64,000 nt of DNA, taken from contig NZ_CP011504.1 of assembly GCF_001028665.1 (NCBI RefSeq), positions 1,798,001 through 1,862,000 on the forward strand, in the 5' to 3' direction. Positions 59,331 through 64,000 of this stretch are shown here, piece after piece (within the stretch, counting starts at the first letter, position 1; every line of letters begins with the position of its first letter). Under the pieces are notes generated by a model. It was given only the letters and a program-made list of their open reading frames with translations. It searched no databases and was not told the origin of the DNA. This DNA comes from Burkholderia pyrrocinia (GTDB lineage Bacteria > Pseudomonadota > Gammaproteobacteria > Burkholderiales > Burkholderiaceae). The position numbers and the translations under genes are program-made.

Positions 59331-60466
59331 GCACGCCGGTGACGAATCACGACGCGTTCGCGGAAGCCGCGCCCGAGGTGCTGTTCCGCGTGGTGAACCG
59401 CGTGGCGCTGATCACGCTGAACCGGCCGGCCGCGCTCAACGCGCTGTCGTACGCGATGATCGGCGAGCTGGCCGCGCTCTTCGAGCGCTGCCGTCACGAC
59501 GACCAGATCGTCGCGATCGTGCTGCGCGGCGCGGGCGAGAAGGGCTTCTGCGCGGGCGGCGACGTGCGCGCGCTGTACCGGATGGTCGCGCAGCGCGAAA
59601 CCTGGCTGCCGTTCTTCGTCGACGAATACCGGCTCGACTACGCGATCCACACGTTCCCGAAGCCGGTGGTCGCGCTGATGGACGGCGTGACGATGGGCGG
59701 CGGCATGGGCCTCGCGCAAGGCGCGGCGCTGCGCGTCGCGACCGAGCGCAGCAAGATCGCGATGCCGGAGACGCGCATCGGCCTCGTGCCCGACGTCGGC
59801 GCGACGCATTTCCTGTCGCGCATGCCGGCTGATCTCGAACTGTACGTGGGGCTGACCGGCGCGATGCTGTCGGGCGCCGACGCGTTGACCGCGAAGCTGG
59901 CAGACCTGTGCGTGCCGTCCGCATGGCTCGACACGTTCGAGACGCGCATCGAAAGCGTCAAGTGGGACGGCGACGTGTTGCCGGCGCTGCGCAAGGTGTT
60001 CGAGCCGCCGTGCAACGTCGTGCCGCATGCGGCGCTCGACAGCCAGATGCCGTGGATCGTCCGTCACTTCGACAAGCGTTCGACCGTCGAGCGGATCGTC
60101 GCGACGCTGACGCAGGATCTCGCGCGCGACGAGCTGACGCGCGAGCACCGTCAATGGCTGCAGGCGACGCTCGATGCGCTCGCCAGCCATTCGCCGACGA
60201 TGCTGCACGTGACGCGCGAAGCGCTGCTGCGCGGCCGGCAGATGACGCTGGCCGAATCGTTCCGGATGGAACTCGGCATCGTTGCGCGCGCGATCGAGGA
60301 AGGCGACTTCTGCGAAGGCGTGCGCGCGCATCTCGTCGACAAGGATCGCAAGCCGCGCTGGGCGCCCGCATCGCTCGTCGAGCTGCGCGCCGAACGCGTG
60401 CGGCATTTCCTGACGTCGCCGTGGAAGCTGTTTGCCCATCCGCTCGCCGATCTCGGCGCCGCGTGA
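59327..60466 (+). CDS. 3-Hydroxyisobutyryl-CoA hydrolase
   Basis: A 379-residue crotonase-fold thioesterase, the length of the HIBCH subgroup (longer than hydratases). Typical motifs are RNRPAALNAL-like (LNRPAALNALSY), KGFCAGGDVRALY, MDGVTMGGGMGL and PETRIGLVPDVGATHFLSR. It releases free 3-hydroxyisobutyrate for MmsB. Start ATG 59327 overlaps the preceding stop. Last gene of the operon, followed by a terminator. Confidence 0.93.
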   Translation: MSTPVTNHDAFAEAAPEVLFRVVNRVALITLNRPAALNALSYAMIGELAALFERCRHDDQIVAIVLRGAGEKGFCAGGDVRALYRMVAQRETWLPFFVDEYRLDYAIHTFPKPVVALMDGVTMGGGMGLAQGAALRVATERSKIAMPETRIGLVPDVGATHFLSRMPADLELYVGLTGAMLSGADALTAKLADLCVPSAWLDTFETRIESVKWDGDVLPALRKVFEPPCNVVPHAALDSQMPWIVRHFDKRSTVERIVATLTQDLARDELTREHRQWLQATLDALASHSPTMLHVTREALLRGRQMTLAESFRMELGIVARAIEEGDFCEGVRAHLVDKDRKPRWAPASLVELRAERVRHFLTSPWKLFAHPLADLGAA

Positions 60467-60470
60467 TGGC

Positions 60471-60502
60471 CCGACGCGCCGTGCGGCGCGTCGGTTTCAT
60501 TT
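60471..60502 (+). terminator. Terminator closing the valine/isobutyrate operon
   Basis: CCGACGCGCC (60471-60480), GTGC loop, GGCGCGTCGG (60485-60494), then TTTCATTT. A perfect 10-bp stem with a T-rich tail, five bases after the last stop. The minus-strand LysR gene ends inside the tail. Confidence 0.85.
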
Positions 60503-61426
60503 CATCTCGTTGATGTCATCCCGGCGCTCGATCATCGGCGGCACCGCCTGTGCGAGCGCGTCGATCACGCAGCGCGTCTTGCGCGGCAGGTAACGCGTCT
60601 TCGGCCAGATCGCGTGAATGTCGCCTTCGCAGACGAAGCAGCGGTCGAGCACGACCACCATCTCGCCGCGCTTCACGTAGTGATCGAGCAGCCAGCTCGG
60701 CAGCCATGCGATCCCGAACCCCGACGCGCCGGCCGCCGCGATCGCCTGCACGTCGTCGAAACTCAACTGATGCTGCATGTCGACGCGCACCGTCGAGCCG
60801 TCCGGCGCGCGCAGGTCCCACGGCTGCGGCACACCCGAGCGTGAATACGCGATCGTCCGGTGGTGCTTCAGGTCGTCGAGCGACTTCGGCATCCCGTAGC
60901 GCGCGAGATACGACGGCGCCGCGCCGAGGCTGCCGTACTGCGTGCCGAGCCGGCGCACCGCGAGGCTCGTGCTGTCTGCGAGCGTGCCGATCCGTACCGC
61001 GAGATCGATGCCTTCCTCGACGAGATCGACGAAGCGATCGGTGATCGACACGTCGATCCGCAGATGCGGATAGGTGCGCGCGAGGTCGAGCACGATCGGC
61101 GTCACGCAGTGGTGCCCGAACGCGAGCGGCACGCTCAGCCGCAGCTTGCCGCGCGCCTCGTTGCGGCCGCAGTCGAGATCGGCTTCCGCCGCTTCCAGTT
61201 CCGCGAGCGCACGCACGCAGCGGTCGTAGTACGCCTGGCCGTCGTCGGTCAGGCTCTGGCTGCGCGTCGTGCGCTGCAATAGCCGTGCGCCGAGACGCTT
61301 CTCGAGCCGCGCGATCGCCTTGCCGACGGCCGAGCGCGTCATGTCGAGCCGCTCCGCGGCGAGCGCGAAGCTGCCCGATTCCACCACCTGGACGAAGGTC
61401 GTTACGCCGTCGAGTCTGTCGGTCAT
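60497..61426 (-). CDS. LysR-family transcriptional regulator
   Basis: A 309-residue LysR protein. The helix-turn-helix is FALAAERLDMTRSAVGKAIARLEKRLG, followed by LLQRTTRSQSLTDDG and an effector domain (GKLRLSVPLAFGHHCVTPIV) of the common proteobacterial DNA-modifying-antirepressor-like subgroup. Start ATG 61426, divergent from the MFS gene across 178 bases containing a 12-bp perfect palindrome (61491-61502). Likely controls that exporter. Confidence 0.92.
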   Translation of the reverse strand: MTDRLDGVTTFVQVVESGSFALAAERLDMTRSAVGKAIARLEKRLGARLLQRTTRSQSLTDDGQAYYDRCVRALAELEAAEADLDCGRNEARGKLRLSVPLAFGHHCVTPIVLDLARTYPHLRIDVSITDRFVDLVEEGIDLAVRIGTLADSTSLAVRRLGTQYGSLGAAPSYLARYGMPKSLDDLKHHRTIAYSRSGVPQPWDLRAPDGSTVRVDMQHQLSFDDVQAIAAAGASGFGIAWLPSWLLDHYVKRGEMVVVLDRCFVCEGDIHAIWPKTRYLPRKTRCVIDALAQAVPPMIERRDDINEMK

Positions 61427-61490
61427 CGCAAGTTGGGCTGATTGGGTCCTGTGGTTCCCCAGTTCGTGGAAATGGGCGCGTCAATGGGGA

Positions 61491-61502
61491 TGAGAATTCT
61501 CA
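61491..61502. promoter_or_regulatory. 12-bp perfect palindrome between LysR and MFS genes
   Basis: TGAGAATTCTCA is a perfect dyad, followed at once by CTATAGTA, which resembles a -10 element. It lies 65 bases from the LysR start and 103 from the MFS start. Candidate operator for the LysR protein. Confidence 0.45.
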
Positions 61503-61604
61503 CTATAGTACCGATTCCCGTCCAGCGTGCGTCGCCGGCCGCGCGCGGCGAACCCCTCTCACCTGGAGGCGCGCGGCCTGTTGCCGGGCCGCCGCGCAAT
61601 ACGC

Positions 61605-63143
61605 ATGACGCTATCTGACTCCCGCAGGAATGCGGTCGCGCTCGCGGCCGTCTGTCTCACGTCGCTGATGTTCGGCCTCGAAATCTCGAGCGTGCCGGTG
61701 ATCCTGCCGACGCTCGAACACGTGCTGCATGGCGATTTCAACGGCATGCAGTGGATCATGAACGCGTACACGATCGCGTGTGCGACGGTGCTGATGGCGA
61801 CCGGCACGCTCGCGGACCGGTTCGGCCGCAAGCGCGTGTACGTGATCGGCACCGTGCTGTTCGGCGCGACATCGCTGCTGTGCGGGCTTGCGCCGAACGT
61901 GCCGGTGCTCGTCGCGGGCCGGCTGCTGCAGGGCGCCAGCGGCGGCGCGATGCTGATCTGCCAGATTGCGGTGCTGTCGCACCAGTTCCGCGAAGGCCGC
62001 GAGCGCGGCCGCGCCTTCGGGATCTGGGGGATTGTGTTCGGGATCGGGCTCGGCTTCGGGCCGATCGTCGGCGGCGCGATCGTCGCGCTGGCGAGCTGGC
62101 CGTGGGTGTTCCTCGTCCATGCGCCGCTTGCGGCTATCGCGCTCGTGCTGATCGGCGGCGCGGTGCAGGAGTCGCGCGATCCGCATGCGGGCACGCTAGA
62201 CGTCGCGGGCATCGTCACGCTGTCGCTCGCGGTGCTCGGCCTGGTGTTCTACATCACGCAGAGCGCGGAGCTCGGGCTGACGAGTGCGGCCGGCCTTGGC
62301 GTGCTCGGCGCGACCGTGCTGGCGCTCGTGGGTTTCTTCGTCGCGGAACGCGCCAGCGCGCGGCCGATGTTCGATTTCTCGGTGTTCCGGATTCGCGCAT
62401 TCACCGGTGCGATCTTCGGGTCGATGGGGATGAACTTCAGCTTCTGGCCGTTCATGATCTACCTGCCGATCTGGTTCCAGGTCGCGCTCGGCTACGACAG
62501 CGTGACGGCCGGCCTCGCGCTGCTCGCGTACACGCTGCCGACACTGGTCGCGCCGCCGTTCGGCGAACGGCTGGCGCTGCGCTACGGGCCGGGCGTCGTG
62601 ATCCCGGGCGGCCTGTTCACGATCGCGGCCGGCTTCGCGCTGATGCGGGTCGGCAGCGCGGCCGACCACGCGAGCTGGCTCACGATGCTGCCCGGCTGCG
62701 TGATCGCCGGCATCGGGCTCGGGCTCACGAACACGCCGGTCACCAACACGACGACGGGCGCGGTGCCGAGCGCGCGGGCCGGGATGGCATCGGGCATCGA
62801 CATGAGCGCGCGAATGATCTCGGTCGCGCTGAACATCGCGGCGATGGGCTTCGTGCTGGTCGCGGGGATCGTCGCGAGCCTGAAGGGCGGCGTCGCGGGC
62901 ACGATCGGCGAAACGGCGCTGCGCCGGCTCGCGCAGGAAATCGCGTCGGGCCGCACCGACGGGCTGCAGCAGATCGCACCGGCACTCGCGCAGGCCGACC
63001 CGAGCGGCGCGGCGCTGCACGCGGCGCTCGTGCACGGGTTCGGCTGGGTGATGGTGTACGGCGCGGCCGGTGTAGCGGTGCTCGCGACCGCGAGCGCGGT
63101 GGCGTTCGCGCCGGCGAGGCGCGGGGCGGCCGTGTGCGAATGA
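61605..63143 (+). CDS. MFS multidrug exporter, 14-TM (EmrB/QacA type)
   Basis: A 512-residue transporter with about 14 helices. ALAAVCLTSLMFGLEISSVPVILPTLE opens helix 1. Motif A is GTLADRFGRKRVYV, and GRLLQGASGGAM and FGIGLGFGPIVGGAIV are DHA2 motifs (the latter containing the antiporter motif C GPxxGG). I chose ATG 61605, although it lacks a clear ribosome-binding site. A TTG at 61581 with GGAGG 11 bases upstream is an alternative. Convergent with an outer-membrane factor gene. No membrane-fusion (EmrA) gene is visible between them. Confidence 0.88.
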   Translation: MTLSDSRRNAVALAAVCLTSLMFGLEISSVPVILPTLEHVLHGDFNGMQWIMNAYTIACATVLMATGTLADRFGRKRVYVIGTVLFGATSLLCGLAPNVPVLVAGRLLQGASGGAMLICQIAVLSHQFREGRERGRAFGIWGIVFGIGLGFGPIVGGAIVALASWPWVFLVHAPLAAIALVLIGGAVQESRDPHAGTLDVAGIVTLSLAVLGLVFYITQSAELGLTSAAGLGVLGATVLALVGFFVAERASARPMFDFSVFRIRAFTGAIFGSMGMNFSFWPFMIYLPIWFQVALGYDSVTAGLALLAYTLPTLVAPPFGERLALRYGPGVVIPGGLFTIAAGFALMRVGSAADHASWLTMLPGCVIAGIGLGLTNTPVTNTTTGAVPSARAGMASGIDMSARMISVALNIAAMGFVLVAGIVASLKGGVAGTIGETALRRLAQEIASGRTDGLQQIAPALAQADPSGAALHAALVHGFGWVMVYGAAGVAVLATASAVAFAPARRGAAVCE

Positions 63144-63173
63144 CACGGCCTGCCCGTTGCGTGGGTACGCCGG

Positions 63174-64000
63174 TCAGGACATCCCGCCGCCGAGCGCGCG
63201 ATACAGCGTCATCTGGTTGTTGAGCCGGTTCAGCCGCGTCAGCTCGTCGGCGCTTTGCGCATCGCGCAGCCGCTGCTGCTGGTCGAGCCACGGCTGCACG
63301 GCGGTCGCGCCGGCCGCGAACCGCGCGGCGGCAAGCTGCTCGGCGCGCTGCGCCTGGGCCAGCGACAGCGCACGCTGTTCGGCCTCGCGTTCGAGCTGTA
63401 CGCGCGCCGACAGCGCATTCTCGACTTCCGCGAGCGCCGTGTAGAGCCGCTGGCGGAACCCGACCACCGCTTCCTCGTACTGCGACTTCGACACCTTGAT
63501 CTGCAGTTGCATCGTGTTCCACTGGATGAACGGCAGCGCGAGGCCGAGCCCGAGCGTGCCGACCGGATTCGTCAGTACGCGTTCGAGGCTCGTGCTCGTC
63601 GTGCCGGCGCTGCCGGTCAGCGTGAAGGTCGGGTAGAAGCTCGTGCGTGTCGCGTCGACCTGCGCGAGCGATTCGCGCAGCCGGAATTCCGCCGCGCGCA
63701 GGTCGGGGCGCCGGCCGAGCAGGCTGGCCGGCAGGCCGGCCGCTACTTCCGGCGGCGGCGCGTCGGGCAGCGCCGACGGTTCGGCCGCGTGTTGCTGCGG
63801 CGGCCGGTCGAACAGCAGCGCGAGCGCGTGGCGGTTCTCGGTGCGCTGCTGGATCAGTTGCGTTTGCGCGGCGCGTTGTACGGACAGGCTCTGTTCGGCC
63901 TGCGCGAGATCGAGCCCGGACACCGCACCGGCCGCATGCCGCGACCGGACGACCGCGAGCGTGCGCACCGCATACGCGATGTTCGCGTCGCCGAGCGCGA
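63174..64000 (-). CDS. RND-type outer-membrane efflux factor (OprM/NodT family), partial
   Basis: The C-terminal 275 or so residues of an outer-membrane channel protein; the gene runs off the right edge. The visible part holds the second repeat of the OMF fold: SGLDLAQAEQSL, then LPASLLGRRPDLRAAEFRLRE, SFYPTFTLTGSAG and the final helix pair RFAAGATAVQPWLDQQQRL. RRPDLRAAE is a hallmark of NodT/OprM proteins. The N-terminal lipobox is outside the window. Partner pump genes probably lie upstream, beyond the edge. Confidence 0.92.
   Translation of the reverse strand, partial: ALGDANIAYAVRTLAVVRSRHAAGAVSGLDLAQAEQSLSVQRAAQTQLIQQRTENRHALALLFDRPPQQHAAEPSALPDAPPPEVAAGLPASLLGRRPDLRAAEFRLRESLAQVDATRTSFYPTFTLTGSAGTTSTSLERVLTNPVGTLGLGLALPFIQWNTMQLQIKVSKSQYEEAVVGFRQRLYTALAEVENALSARVQLEREAEQRALSLAQAQRAEQLAAARFAAGATAVQPWLDQQQRLRDAQSADELTRLNRLNNQMTLYRALGGGMS

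Overview
The window is high-GC, densely packed DNA with the gene content and codon use of a Burkholderia cepacia complex member. The clearest species-level clue is a 433-residue 2,2-dialkylglycine decarboxylase with its divergent LysR regulator, which matches my memory of the B. cepacia DgdA/DgdR pair. Other Burkholderia-type genes are a VgrG/Eag/Rhs type VI cassette, SymE, an EphD-like hydrolase-reductase fusion and a PCu(A)C/CopC/DUF2946 copper cluster. No phage, insertion sequence, CRISPR array or rRNA was found. Identifications rest on motif reading and family memory; no database search was run.

Layout. 1-3.2 kb: end of an unknown gene, then a complete yfiR-yfiN-yfiB cyclic-di-GMP signalling operon. 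3.2-3.9 kb: a GNAT acetyltransferase gene broken by an in-frame TAG. 4.2-14.4 kb: type VI secretion cassette (VgrG, Eag/DUF1795 chaperone, PAAR-Rhs effector with a WHH nuclease tail, immunity gene), then an AT-richer accessory tail (SMI1/KNR4 protein, DUF416-like protein, HEPN-like protein, SymE). 14.4-20.9 kb: a secreted hypothetical protein and the livKHMGF branched-chain amino acid importer behind a consensus-like promoter. 20.9-22.1 kb: a winged-helix/nucleotidyltransferase plus HEPN-like pair preceded by four 17-bp palindromic sites. 22.1-24.1 kb: a VOC protein, DUF2000, an AraC regulator and a decayed second copy of the VOC gene end.

24.1-26.8 kb: three-gene ABC-2 exporter. 26.8-31.6 kb: dgdA/dgdR and a divergent MFS/LysR pair. 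31.7-33.4 kb: tRNA-Leu(GAG) with terminator, then a leucine-rich-repeat protein kinase. 33.4-36.9 kb: LysE exporter, copper-handling cluster, SRPBCC protein, 2Fe-2S ferredoxin. 36.9-43.6 kb: sigma-54 activator, small proteins, NCS2 purine permease. 43.6-47.4 kb: a three-gene minus-strand cluster (metal-dependent hydrolase, hydrolase-SDR fusion, M24 peptidase-like). 47.9-51.7 kb: Tat-exported HAD phosphatase-like protein and a slipin/NfeD pair.

51.8-60.5 kb: an AraC regulator divergent from a six-gene valine/isobutyrate catabolic operon (acyl-CoA dehydrogenase, acyl-CoA synthetase, mmsA, mmsB, enoyl-CoA hydratase, 3-hydroxyisobutyryl-CoA hydrolase) closed by a strong terminator. 60.5-64 kb: LysR regulator, 14-TM MFS exporter, and an RND-type outer-membrane factor running off the right edge.

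The points I would check first are the operator array before the nucleotidyltransferase/HEPN pair, the LRR-kinase, the Rhs tail with its accessory genes, the amber-interrupted GNAT, and the paired 34-nt palindromes in the 5' leaders of two unrelated genes.
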